Notes: generated from the letters alone by a model not told the origin. Positions 46,491 through 58,097 are shown, numbered from the stretch's first letter. The stretch is 64,000 nucleotides of DNA from Ligustrum vulgare (GCA_963555705.1 OY743180.1:38844129-38908128), one strand, 5' to 3'. Made by a program: numbers and translations.

Positions 46491-46940
46491 CCCATCTCAG
46501 TAACACAGCACCTGCTAGATGCACCTGCTTCTTCTTACTGTCTTTGATACTATTTTCCTATTTTGTTCAAAACAATTTTTTTTTTGTCTGTAACCGGATA
46601 TTGCCAGTGGTTGTTATTTTGTGGTTTTTTTTTTTTTTGTGGCAGGTTACAAGGAGTTGAAGGCTTCCCCTATTTATTCCAAAAGGGGGGAGTAGTAGGG
46701 TGTTTTTTTAAATGTTTTAAAATCTCTTGTCATCTTTTTAGGTTTATGCACTGATGAACTCTTTTGATTCTCCTTTATGTGCTTATTATTTTTCACTCGT
46801 TACATGCATGAATTTGTTGAAGTGAGCTTATTATGATGCATGATTTGAGGGGGAAAATTTTGATAGGGGGATTGATAATTGCATGTTACTTCTATCTATA
46901 GTTGAGAAAAGATGAATAGGTATTGGAAAAATAGAAAAAG

Positions 46941-46954
46941 TCAAAGGGGGAGAT
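46941..46954 (+). other. Copia Z polypurine tract
   Basis: CAAAGGGGGAGAT immediately precedes the 3' LTR. Confidence 0.88.
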
Positions 46955-48115
46955 TGTTAACTTATTTCTTATTGGCATTCTCTATTTTTCTACATGTTGT
47001 AATTTAAGTAAATTTAATTTAATTACTATACACGTGTGTTTAGTAATTCATTGAGTTTAATTAAATTACACAATTCTTTCTTGGAAAATTAAGTATAATT
47101 ATCTCCTATATTGTTGGAATAATTATCTCTTGATAATTGATAATGTTTAGAGACTTATCTTGTTTGATAAGAATTGTGATAATTAAATTCTTGGGCTAGA
47201 ATTCTATCACTTATCACTCTTGATAAGGATTCAAGGTTTAAGAATATATTGACTGGTCGAAAATCTTAATAGCCGAAGATCTTGGTCCTATTCTTGGTGT
47301 CCAAGTTTGATTTTATAACTTATGGCAAGATTCTTGAATTTATGATTATCTTACCTTGTCGTCACTTATGGTAAGATTCTTGAATTTATGATTATCTTAT
47401 CTTATCTCTAATTATTATTGATTTAATTGCAGGCATTAGAGATTTTGTGCAATCAGGATTCTTGATGGACAAGCAATTCGATTTCACTTAAATAAGGAAG
47501 ACTAGGACAGTTTTCTGTGTGCCGTGGAAGCCAAAAATTCATGTGGAGCACTAAAACAAGTACGGCTTCTACATTATTAAGACATTGGTTCTTAGAAAGG
47601 ATTAATCAAATCACTAAGAGAAGAAAAGACTTTCAGCCTGAAGATCAAACAAGAGGTTTAGATGAAGATCGAACGGGAGTTCGAGTTTGCTGAAGATCTT
47701 TGCAATTTCAAAGAAAGCTACTGAAGAGTGGTGGGACGCCAGCTCATAGTACAAGCCATAGAAGAATTAGGGAGTGATTTATTTCTTGGGTGTTTGATAA
47801 GTCAATGCTAAGATTTATCTTGTAGCTTAGATTGATCTGTGTAAAAACTTTTCTTATATAGTGATTGATTTTTGTCCGCAGGGTGCAGGCACGTAGGTTT
47901 TCCCTGTTAGGATTTTTCCCACGTAAAGCTCAAATATTGCATTCTTGTCTATTTACATTTCTACATTGTTTATACTTGTCTGTTTACGTTTTATAATCCA
48001 GACGAATCTACGTCAGCAAGATTCTTTTGGTCTTGCGCTAAAACAAAACTTCACGTTTCACTGACAATTCGTAACTGTCAGACAAATCTGTGACAGTCAG
48101 TTGTGTCCTAGTTTG
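46955..48115 (+). repeat. Copia Z 3' LTR, truncated at its right end
   Basis: It matches 37233-38415 at about 95% by eye until CAGTTGTGT near 48108, after which it departs from the 5' LTR. The last 50 or so LTR bases are missing and a copia Y segment follows directly. The junction is therefore a rearrangement and not an insertion border. Confidence 0.85.
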
Positions 48116-48359
48116 AGAGGAATCGCAATATTATCTTTGAGAATCCTTGTATGATTTTTCTTGAATTTTATTTCATAGCCTTCATCATCAAGGATTCTAA
48201 AGGAAATAAGATTTCTTTTTAAGTCAAGGATATATCTAGTTTGATTTATGGATAAGGTGTGATTATTATCAGGTTTTAATAAAATCTCACCATTTCCTTT
48301 TATATTACAACTATAATTATTCCAAAGTTTAAAAAAACCAGAACAATCAGCATAGAAAT
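48116..48359 (-). pseudogene. Copia Y, right copy: protease-region fragment
   Basis: The minus-strand frame contains GNGEILLK, INQTRYILDLKRNLIS, ILDDEGYEI and KKNHTRILKDN. It aligns with 24184-24426 at close to 90% by eye, including the last bases CAGCATAGAAAT before the LTR insertion. It belongs to a second, diverged copy of the same copia with the same insertion. Confidence 0.85.
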
Positions 48360-49862
48360 TGATAAGTGCTAATTGCTAGTGTACGATGTGGCATCCAAGT
48401 AATAAAGTGGAGCAAAAGTCCGGATTATCGTCCCACAAGGATTACGATCAATTAGCAAAGTTATTCTAATTTTTCGATTTATTTGAATGATAAAAAATTG
48501 AGATTATGGTAAACTAAATGATTAAACTAAAAGCAATTAAATAATAAAAAAAGTATGTTTTTAATTAATAACTGAAAAGTCGAAATTTCACGATTTAACG
48601 TAGTCTATACTTTTAGTTCCACCATTCAAGTTTTAATCCATTAATGTGATCGATTGAGTTCACTAATGCATATGAAATTTCCCTCTAGGATTTAAATCAA
48701 CTCTACCTAATTGGTCAACAATATTTCTAGACAGCATGTTGTAATGATTAGGTCATGGAACACGAGAACTCTATTTAAGATTGTAATAACAAGAAACGTA
48801 TATCTCTATCACTCGTTCAATTACATGGTTTTATTCCTAGATCTAGGTCGATATTATTCCTAGATCTAGGTCGTTGGCTCACCTCTTAGACTATTAAAGC
48901 AACCAATTAAATCAATGAATTAGTAGCAAGTTAATTCGTGAATTAATCACAAAATAAAACCATCACATGCAATCTATACGTAAAACATAAACAATATAAT
49001 TAAAAGCGGAAAACTACGTAATATCGTTAATCCCATCAAATAGTTTAGTTGTTCATCATGAAAATAATAAAAATGCAGTAATAATCAAAATTAAACATCA
49101 TGAGTAAGTAAAATTAACAAAGAAGATAACTCTTGCACCAAGAAGTTGTTCCTAATCCTCGATGCTTACGCCTTTTCATCCAATTATGCCTCCAAGATCT
49201 TAATGACAGAAAATTGAGTTAAGCCCCTTGAATATGTGTGCAAAAGGTCCTCAACTCGTGCATGAAAAGTCCAATATATAGGTTTTCCACGAACCTAGGT
49301 AAAACACAATTTGAAAAATGCGCATAGACCTTTTTTTCGTTGGGCTAGACAACTGCACAACCGCATAGTTCAAAAGTTTGTGGCCGTGCAGTTGATTCAA
49401 AATTAGTTCTATTAAAATAGCGTCTTGTTGCATGGCCATCGGGTAGGTTTGGCGTGGAAGCATAGTTCATTTCTTCCAGCAAAATTTCTATCTTTTTCGG
49501 TACGTTTAAGTTGGTCCCTCAACTTTATTTGCACCTGTGTTCTTCATCTTCTAATTGCAACAATTTAGTCCTTAAACTTTTAAAACACTTCAAATATTTT
49601 TCAGTTAAGCCCTCAAACTCTGATTTGTTCTACTTAGCTCCACCTTGAATTCCCGGTTGATGACATCAACATCCATTTGTCCATTTTAGTTCCAAATGTC
49701 TTCCAATTGTATCTTATTCCACTCCATTGCTTTATTCTCATGACTTTGGGAATATTTCTTAAATATTAACAAACATAAAACAATTATGTAGAATTTATTT
49801 AAGATTGACAATAAATCATTCTAATTTAGGTAAACAAGTAAGTGTGTAACATACATTTATCA
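48360..49862 (-). mobile_element. Solo Athila-like LTR in copia Y, right copy
   Basis: A 1503-base LTR in reverse orientation (TGATAAGTGC on the left, CATTTATCA on the right). The flanks are GAAAT (48355-48359) and AAAAT (49863-49867), a 5-bp duplication with one change. Copia Y sequence lies on both sides in the correct order, so this is a solo LTR and not the missing 5' LTR of the element at 24427. A 26-base ATATTATTCCTAGATCTAGGTCG-type unit is duplicated near 48829-48876. Confidence 0.85.
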
Positions 49863-52033
49863 AAAATCGACAAATAATTCTCTATATGGTCACATATGGA
49901 AAGTACAACCAAAAATCAAGGATCAATTCTTACATTTGTAACATAAACCACTCCATTGGTATGTTGTGATATAGTATTATCAGTTTGAGGATTGTTGGCA
50001 CTATCATTCATTTTCTTAAAACGGTCTTTTATCAAATAACCTTGTTTTCCATATGAATAACATTTTCTGACTTTGTTTTTATTTTCATCAGACCTTATGC
50101 CTTTAGGTTTTCCTAAGGTGATTTTCCTTCCTTGGTTTTCTCTTACAAGCCTAGTAGTATGAACGTTCAAGACTCTCTCATCTGTTATTGATCCAACGAA
50201 CTGAACAACTTCTTGTTGTAATTGAAAAATTCACTTTTTGGAGATGTAATTTCAATTATATTTAGTCATTGAGATAAAGCTATTGTATTGGGGTGTTCCT
50301 TTCTTTAGTTTGGGCCAGCTAGCAGACTTTATTCTGGGCTTGCTTATGGACTTCCTCTTGGGACGTTTGCTAGTCCAATCAATTTAAACTGATGTTTGGT
50401 ACAATATTTTCTACAGTAGTGAAGATACAATCCTAATTCTAAATAATTCACTCCATGGGTGTGGTGATGAATTGTGTAGCAACCATTCTAGAATTTTCAT
50501 CTCTTGGAATAACTTGTAGTCAGTTCTTAAAATTAGATGAAGATTGACAACAAAAAATATTTTGGAGTTTTCCGTTTAAGTCGGTGATGATTCTTCAATT
50601 TTCAACGCTTGTTTGAACGTTGTTTAGGCTCATTTTTTTGGACGAATATAGATTTGACACCCACCGTTCCGTAATCCAACACTTTTTTGTATAAACCAGT
50701 GTTGCGAACCATTTAATAAGTTAAACTCAATGTTGGGTGCACAGGCATGTCTTTTCGCAACTTGGGCATGAGGTGGCATAATGGAAAGGATTAAGTTCAA
50801 GAGTTTAGAGTTATGATGTTAATTTAAAGCCTGTTTGGCATGAATTTTGTTTTAACTTTTGCTTCCTCTAGATGAGATTGTAGAGAAATGAGCTCATTGA
50901 GAGACCATTTCTCCTTTTCACAGTTGTAACTGATCTTAAATTGGCTGAATCGAGCACGAAGAGAAACCAAATCTAAATGCACGAGCAAGTTCTAGCTCCA
51001 ACTTTAAATCCCTTAGTTTTGAATCAAGATGAGACATCTCCATGGTGTAATCACTTATGTTTCCTTTCGCATTATACCTAACGAAATAAAAATTTTCGAA
51101 AGCACACTTGTTTCAGCTTTATTATTTTTTGCAATACGTTTTTCAATTTCTTCAAGGAACACTTTGGCAGTAGTAACAGTTTCGTACCCGGAAGGTTTCT
51201 GGAATTCCATGCATCATGATCATAAGACACATGCGATTTGAACATTCTAGCTTATCAAAGTCCTATTTTCATAAGTGGAACTTTTATTCGCAAGAACAGT
51301 AGGTTGATCCCTTTTTAATGTAAAATTTAGATCCATGCATGCTAGAACAATTAGAATGTTCACTTATGATCACTTTCTAGTCCTCAAAGTTTGTTCCATT
51401 CAGCATACAGATTTAATTGATGTTGGCAGATGTTGTAGAAGCAAATGAATTAACTAAACACAAAATCAAAACATGTTCACATAATAATTGATATTAAATA
51501 ATCAATACGTTTAAATAAGGGTGGGCCCATTACAAGAGACCGAACAAAAACTTGACATCTTGTCTTTGGACAAAATTTTTAACTTGTAGGTGGTACTCTC
51601 GTCCTATATTTTCAATAAAACATGTCAAACATTAAATATATCTTTGGACCGACTTATTTTTCATATATTTAGAAGATTTATAATTGTCACAAATTTATTA
51701 TCATAGGTGTGTATGTAATTTTGCCAAATATTGAGCTTTATTTGGGTCGATAAACACCCACAGTGCTTACGCACTAGATTTTGGGTAATTGTTTTCAGTC
51801 TAAGCACTGCACTGCCATGTATAGTTCTGCGACACTGGATGGTATGTAGGCAGTTGAAACTTGGTGCTATATATTGCACCCAAACATGGCACTATAGCAA
51901 TCCTCAACCTTCGAATTTTTTTCCCCAAAACTCTTAATCTCAAAATTTAGGGCTGAAATTTGCATTCCATAAAAAACACAATCTAAGAGTTTCAACACTG
52001 GAATTCTTTCTTGATTCTCAATGGTTTAATATG
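49863..52033 (-). pseudogene. Copia Y, right copy: gag and leader
   Basis: Reading from 51337 down on the minus strand: MDLNFTLKRDQP, a diverged FLEEIEKRIAKNNKAETSVL, then SQFKISYN and EKWSLNELIS, the same gag as copia X. A knuckle follows at about 50067-50025 (CYSYGKQGYLIKDR), where two of the CCHC residues are changed. Upstream (51340-52030) is a leader with words related to the copia X leader. All frames are broken. Confidence 0.82.
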
Positions 52034-52051
52034 GAATAGGCTTTGATACCA
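52034..52051 (-). other. Copia Y primer binding site, initiator-Met tRNA
   Basis: On the minus strand TGGTATCAAAGCCTATT follows the LTR end, one base away from the copia X site over the first twelve positions. Confidence 0.8.
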
Positions 52052-52053
52052 CT

Positions 52054-52462
52054 TATTAGAAATTTAGATTTTTCAACTTATAAAAGAGAAAACCTTATAT
52101 ATGTGCCAAGATCCTCCATATCAGATGACAAAGAAAATAAGAGTGGAATCATACCATGATCCATGGAAACAAAGATGATTGCGGGTTCTTGATCTTCCTC
52201 ATAACATGGTTTCTCTTAGAGAGAAGTGTCTATATTATTACTTTGGATGGGATGGATGAAAGAATGAAGACACACCATGAATACTGGACCATAGCCCTAA
52301 TAAATAGGCACATAGTTTATTAGAAGTAATGATATCGTGCTCATATTGTGCTGAATTTATATTACTCGCTACCATATAAATGTTTTCAAATGTCCAACTA
52401 GTGATAAATATTTAAAATGTTGGACACTTGGCAATGTTTCAATTGTAGTGGTTTCATAAGTT
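52054..52462 (-). repeat. Copia Y 5' LTR, approximate
   Basis: The inner border, TATTAGAA on the plus strand, corresponds to the TGTTAGAA expected by comparison with copia X. The outer border is not certain. I place it before the TGTTGACG sequence at 52463, which belongs to another element. Confidence 0.5.
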
Positions 52463-52881
52463 CTGTTGACGTAAAAAAATGACGCGGACATATGTCAATC
52501 ATTTTAGGAGATGTATTTCTAAATGTGCCCCATGGGTTAGGTATTCCACTCATATACCATGAGTACGAACATCTTGAACTTTTCTGGTAGGTTCTCAGCT
52601 AGAATGTCCTCAGAGAAATGTGTAATAACCCAGTTTTATACTAGTCAAAGTCATACATGGAATAGTCAAGTCAAAGTCTAATTATGACTAAATTATATTA
52701 TTTTATTTGTTGGGGTTATTTTTCCATAATTTATATAAGTTGAGGATTATATTAAATCTAGGAATAAGAGTTGGGGACCTACTTGGCAATATTGAAGACT
52801 TTACATAATATAATACTAATTATACAAACCAATTGCCAAACGAAAAGGACAAACAGAGGCCGAGAAGGCGCAAGAAGAATC

Positions 52882-52966
52882 GGGAGAAAGAAAAAAGGAA
52901 AGAAAAAGAGGAAAAAAGAAGAAAAGGGAAAGAAAGAAGAAGAGGAAAAAGGAGAAAAAGAAGAGG
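52882..52966 (+). repeat. 85-base uninterrupted polypurine tract
   Basis: Every base from 52882 to 52966 is A or G. It lies inside the solo LTR and far from its edges, so it is not a plus-strand primer. Confidence 0.95.
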
Positions 52967-53246
52967 TATGGATAAATCCTTATTATTTTGGGCTCTTAAT
53001 TTATCATTATTTCCAAGAGGTATGTTAATTTAATTTCTAGGGTTTATGGATTATTAGCTTAAATTTGAAGTTTAGCTAGTATTAAGCTTTATTGACATGG
53101 ATATGAGGTAATGAGCTAAATAGATTGCAAGGAAATTGTATATGTGGATTTTGATGGTTAAATTGATTTATTTATGGAATGGATTTTTAAACTAGTGCCT
53201 TGATCTTTGATTTTGGTATGATAATGTGATTCTAAACACTTGATTG

Positions 53247-53271
53247 ATATATATATATATATATATATATA
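53247..53271. repeat. (TA)n microsatellite
   Basis: A short TA run within the solo LTR. Confidence 0.95.
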
Positions 53272-54027
53272 AGTGTGGATTAAGTATTAAGATTACATAA
53301 GAAGAAAAGGAGTCGTGATAGGAAATGTCATTATATGATAATTGTGCCAAATCTCATGCTTTTGGTTATGGAAATGGGTCATTAATATATGGAAACAAAT
53401 GAGTACATTTTCAAATGATATAATCTTTTATGTGTGCCAATCATGAAGTATGTTGGGAATTTAATAAGGAAGGGCACGTGATTGGATGAAAATGGGGAAC
53501 AAGGACTAAAAGAGAGCTTTGTGAGATTTTATATATTAATCACAATTTGAGAATTATGGATTTTGATAGAAAGAAAAGCGTAAAGTATATACTTTCTTAA
53601 TTCTAGCAAGGAGAAGAATGTAAAAGAATTAAATTATTATTAGTTGATTTTTAAATTGTTAGATATTATTGGTTTTGATACAAGAAATTTATATTGTTAT
53701 TTCAGGAAATGTTGTGGAGATTGGATCATGCCTATTGCCCAGCTAGATTCGAATTGATAGCTTTGTGAGTGGAAAAGTTATTCTTTTAAAAACTTAAAAG
53801 AATTTATGTTATGCAAGTTTTCTATTACTTTGATTTTCTTTAAATTACAAATGATTTTGAAATAAATGGCTCTTAGCATGTTTATCAAGGAAAATGTTTT
53901 ATAATTACACTTGCTCAAGCATGATGGTTCCAATATCACGTTTTACGAATATGATTAGTTAAGTTGACATGTATGATTTCAAAGTCACCAGAAGTACCCG
54001 ATGTGGTTATCTGTTCTTGTTTTAGTG

Positions 54028-54231
54028 CACGGAGGGGGCTTTGGGCCCGTGTACTAGCGGATATTATTTGAGATCTTAAGGCTCTGTCACGGAGGGGGCC
54101 TATGGCCCGTGTTCAGATGATCTTAAGATCCACTCTTATGCACGGAGGGGGCCTATGGCCCGTGTGTAAGGGTGTATATATAAGGTCTTTGGGACCCACT
54201 TTTGTACCCAGAGGGGCTTTGGGCCGGGTAC
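54028..54231 (+). repeat. Four hairpin repeats CACGG-GGGGGC-x-GCCC-CCGTG
   Basis: Units lie at 54028-54051, 54088-54111, 54141-54164 and 54204-54231. The first three pair CACGG with CCGTG and GGGCY with GGCCC. The fourth pairs GTACCC with GGGTAC around the same G-rich and C-rich core. Spacing is 53-63 bases. Confidence 0.85.
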
Positions 54232-56150
54232 GGAGGTGCTCAGTAGTATACGCGCGTATGACTAGATATAGATTTAAGATGATTTAGTTGGGTACCTTTG
54301 GTGTGATTTTCTTATGTACTACAGTTTATCAGTTACGCCACAGTTAATTATTCCACGATCTTTATGATTATCCTTAGCATGTATGAATTGATTTAAAATG
54401 ACAAAAGCTTATGAAATAAATTATGTTTCAGAAATGGTTTATAAAATACTTTTATTTCAGAAATTCCACTCACCGGGTCACAAGCTCATGTTTTTCCCTA
54501 CCTTTACAGTATAGGAAGAAAATAAGAGTTTCAACAGCATTGAAGGAGCCTTTGCAGCTCTCGAGGAGCTTCGTAACATTGTCATTTGTAGGAGTTACTT
54601 TGGTAAGCTCTTAGGAGACATATTCTAGAAAGATGCATTGGAATATGCATTTATTTTATATAAGTAATATACTTTATCAAGAATGTGTCTGATGATGAAG
54701 TATTTTGGATCATGTATATATATAGAAGTGGGTTAAGAATTGTAGTTATTAGATTATGTCAATTGTCATGGTTGGAAGATTTGAAAGTGATATAGTTATT
54801 TATGATTGAATGTTTGAGGAATTGTTATTATTTTACAGGTTGGTTAAGTCAATATTATAGGGGAGACTCTGTCAAATTTTTTTATTAATACTTATGGGAT
54901 CAAATTTAATTATAAGGTGAATCTGAAAGTTAAAGAAAATTCAAGATTTGCCTTGGTGGTGGGTCCAACATCTAGTTGGCATCTGCTATCGGCGCACGTC
55001 ACGTTTCAGGTCCAGTAGGGTGACCTGAGACGGGTCGTGACAAAATGTGAGTGCATACTTTGAATGAACTCTTTCGTTCACCTTCTTTCTTTGACTTCAG
55101 TATTGCTACTCTTTGCTTTAATGTTTCTACTTTATTTGTCTCTATATTATTTTTTTCCAGGAGTATTCTATCTCTAAGGTTAAGTGTTTCTGTTCTTGCT
55201 GTGGCCATTTTTAGAGGCCGGTGACTTGGCCCTCCCAAATGACTGAATACAACGCCTTCGCGCATTCATATGTGGCGTCTGCTTGGGAGAGTTTGCCCTT
55301 CCTCCATTGTTTATTTGGACAAGCTTTCGACAAAGCCTAGACTTCTCCTTACGTGGTGGGTGTGTTCATGCTATCAGTCTGGAGCCTTGACCTCCACTTC
55401 AGTTGCAGTGGAACATGCAGTATTTCGGTTTCACTCGATACGAGCTATAGTGTTGCAAGGTTATTCAAATGTCCATGAACAAGTCCATACGCAAATCCCT
55501 TTGGCCTATCGAGGCCTCACTAAGGTTCTTCTCGAAATTTGGGAGATTTTCAACATCGGGACTCTTTGCTGGAATTACTAGAGTGTGCAATGTGACTCAT
55601 TTTGATGTATTTGGAAGTATTTTGGGAAGAACGTTACTTGATTGATGGACTTCTTGAGGAGATTTTGTATGATATTTTTGTGTTTTATAGTGGAGAACCA
55701 CATTTTAGGTGGAGGCCCTCCTTCTAGCGCCAAACTGTTGATGTAAAAAAATGACGCAGACTCATGTCAATCCTTTAGTCAACTTTAGGTGGGAAAAGTG
55801 TGGGGTGAAATTAGAAAAAAATAAAATTATGTGGGAACTAACTCCGGTCTCAAGGGTTGGCACACGTTGAGAAGTGAACTTGAATATTTACAAAGTATTG
55901 TTACAAAAGGTTATTTGGGAGCAATTTTTTCCCCTCCTTTTTTTTCCTCTCATTTCCTTATTGTTACAAAATACTTTCTATTTTTAGATCACAATTATAC
56001 TACTATTGTAGATTAAAAGATAACTTTTCTCATTTTCAAGGAAAAATGATGATTATTAGTTGCCATTTTTAGACTTCGGTGGGCACATCTGACCTAGGAT
56101 ATGGTGGGCTACAATTTGTGATATCTGTTGATTGACTTCAGGTATCACTT

Positions 56151-57121
56151 CCACCAAACAAAGGCTAGGTTAGGTTAGGTTTTGATATAACTTTTTGTAA
56201 TTGGCAAACCTATCCCCCAACTCTCATAAACTCGTAATTTAAGTCCACGACCCTCAAATAAAATTCAAAGTGCCACTAAACTTTCCCCTATCTTTAATAG
56301 AAATGCATATAGGCCACATAGTACTTAATTAAATATATATAAATAAGCAAGCTTAGCAATTAAAAATTAATAATTACACATAGAATTGCACATAAACAAT
56401 TTATAGACTTTCTAATTGGCATATTGATCGTGACGGCGTCCAACCACTTCCACTGCAAAATAATTCAAATTATTATCAATAATAATAATTACAATATAGA
56501 AATTTCGTGATATTCAAGAAAGCACGTAGAAATCAAAAGTAGTATTACACTACATCTACATCTACAATCTATCTACAAAATATTAAACGTGAGGATAAGG
56601 GAAAAACTTTTTATTTCCTATTTTATCCTTATTTATGTTTAGCTATATACCCAATATACCCCTACCCCCTTTTTTAATAAATTAAACAATAATTTATTAT
56701 TTACAATCATATAATATAATTTCATAATATTATAATTTCTTATTTATCTAATATTAAATTAATTTATGACATAATAATTTTATAAAATTTAATATTATTT
56801 ATATTATCATTTTTTTCATTTATTTAGTATTAAAGGGGAAAAAAACTACTTCGTCATTTAATAAATATTATTAGTACTATAATATATTACTATAATCCTT
56901 AAAAAAGAGTTTTGAATAGTAGTGATTGATAGGATATTGTGTGGTTGAAAATGAGAGAAAAGTTTTGAGCTTATTTGTAAAATATTTTATTGTTAAAATG
57001 TGTAGTTAAAATTGAGTACTGTAGAAATAGGTAATATTTAATGGTATAGAGGCTAATATACTTTCTCATTTATTTACTATAACTTAATTTATTATCCAAC
57101 AATTTACAATTTTATAATATA

Positions 57122-57163
<42 letters not shown>

Positions 57164-57314
57164 GTTGTTATTGTTGTTGTTGTTGTTGGTTGTTGTTGTT
57201 GTTGTTGTCATATTATTATATATATTTTTTCATTTATCTACTATTAAGAAAAGAAAAAAATTAGTTCATTATTAGATAAATATTATTCTAACTATAATAT
57301 ATTAATTTAATAAT
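56151..57314. other. AT-rich unassigned sequence with microsatellite
   Basis: No protein is recognisable. Words like AAGTCCACGACCCTCAAAT near 56240 belong to the dispersed noncoding motif family noted elsewhere. A trinucleotide repeat occupies 57120-57208. Confidence 0.4.
57120..57208. repeat. (ATT)n/(TTG)n compound microsatellite
   Basis: About fifteen ATT units pass into TTG units with one interruption (GGTTG). Confidence 0.95.
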
Positions 57315-57488
57315 TGTTATAAACTAGAGAGAAAAGAGAGAAAAAATAAAGAGGTCAATAAACTTGTGTATTTTATTATGAAATAGAGCCCCATATATAT
57401 ATGGGAAGAAAAGGATATACAAAGTAATTGTAACTGGGGTTGCAGGGGTACAATTGTTATTTACTAATACAATATAATATTTACAACA
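57315..57488 (-). repeat. Small copia-type 3' LTR (174 bp)
   Basis: On the minus strand it starts TGTTGTAAATATT right after the polypurine tract TTCAAGGGGGAG and ends AGTTTATAACA. A TATATATATGGGG box lies inside. The 5' partner is not found in the window. Confidence 0.65.
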
Positions 57489-58092
57489 CTCCCCCTTGAA
57501 TGACATATTACAAAATATCTGCCTCATTAAAACCTTTTTTGATAAAAAACCCAATGGGAAAATATATCAAATGAAGGAAAAAGAGTACAGTTATTCATGG
57601 AGTATCAAGATGAATGTTGCCTCGTTAAAACATTTCCAGGAAACTCAATGAGACAAAACCTTGGCTAAGAAAAAAGAGTACAACTACTCCCCCTAGTGTT
57701 GATCGTTGTAAATCATCAAGTCGATGCATCCCAATCTTGTGAACTGATTTCTCGAATGTAAATGTTGGTAGTGCTTTAGTGGATAAATTAGATCATTACT
57801 TGAGTGAATTTGTTGAAAATTCTAGAGTATTTTGATGCTTTATCGTTGAAACCTTGTCAGAAAAACCTAATGGGACAAACCTGAACGCAGGAAAAAGAGT
57901 ACAGCTACTCCCCCTAATTTAATCTCTATTGAATCATCCATATCTTGATCTCTTCAAGGGTCCCATATAAAAGAGTATATCAATAGACATTGATAACAAC
58001 TACCTCATTAAAAACCTTACCAGGAAAACCTCATGGGACAAAACATCGGCTAAGGAAAAAAAAATGTACTGCATATTAGCTCCCCCCTCACG
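57489..58092 (-). repeat. Copia 3' tail with four repeats
   Basis: Four diverged units near 57513-57590, 57620-57690, 57850-57915 and 58008-58075 share GCCTCATTAAAAACCTT, CCAGGAAAACC, ATGGGACAAAACC and AAAAAGAGTACA words, mostly followed by CTCCCCCT. On the minus strand such tails lie between RNase H and the 3' LTR of some plant copia elements. No ORF is intact. Confidence 0.6.
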
Positions 58093-58097
58093 GGAAC

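Larger units (their letters stand above)
37233..48115 (+). mobile_element. Copia Z: large Sire-like Ty1/copia element with an extra ORF
   Basis: LTRs at 37233-38415 and 46955-48115 bound gag, pol and a separate ORF after pol. Its 10.9 kb length, roughly 1.2 kb LTRs and a 3.6 kb segment between RNase H and the 3' LTR fit the Sire/Maximus lineage. Every gene has stops or frameshifts. The 3' LTR stops short and joins a second copy of copia Y, so there is no right-hand target duplication. The left flank is TTAGA in the Athila-like protease gene. Confidence 0.88.
52621..55042 (+). mobile_element. Solo LTR of a Tekay/Del-type gypsy element
   Basis: The perfect 5-bp duplication AAATG (52616-52620 and 55043-55047) flanks a 2422-base LTR running TGTAATAACCC to GGGTCGTGACA. 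The length and both termini are typical of Tekay-lineage chromoviruses. No interior remains. It contains an 85-base pure purine tract (52882-52966), a (TA)n run (53247-53271), and four hairpin repeats (54028-54231). Confidence 0.9.
52463..56150 (-). mobile_element. Antisense Tat-like gypsy fragment interrupted by a solo LTR
   Basis: TGTTGAYGTAAAAAAATGACG occurs at 52463 and 55736 and is taken as the inner or outer end of the LTRs. Next to 55736, on the minus strand, TGGCGCTAGAAGGAGGG (55718-55734) looks like the primer site used by Tat/Ogre-type elements. Gag-like frames lie between: ATARTETLNLRDRILLEKN (55210-55150), and beyond the solo LTR LPEKFKMFVLMVYEWNT (52590-52540), the LPERFK-x-YDG-x-DP motif of retrotransposon gag. 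The left LTR is almost wholly deleted. The right end of the other LTR is not defined, so 56150 is approximate. Confidence 0.55.

Noticed and set aside
55718..55740. tRNA gene fragment
   Set aside because: The TGGCGC word adjoining a putative LTR is better read as a primer binding site. No tRNA arms surround it.
56166..56183. Telomere-like AGGTTAGGTTAGG
   Set aside because: It has only three units and the plant telomere repeat is TTTAGGG. This is a chance or unrelated short repeat.
57120..57208. CRISPR-like array
   Set aside because: This is a trinucleotide microsatellite without spacers, and the DNA is from a plant nucleus.
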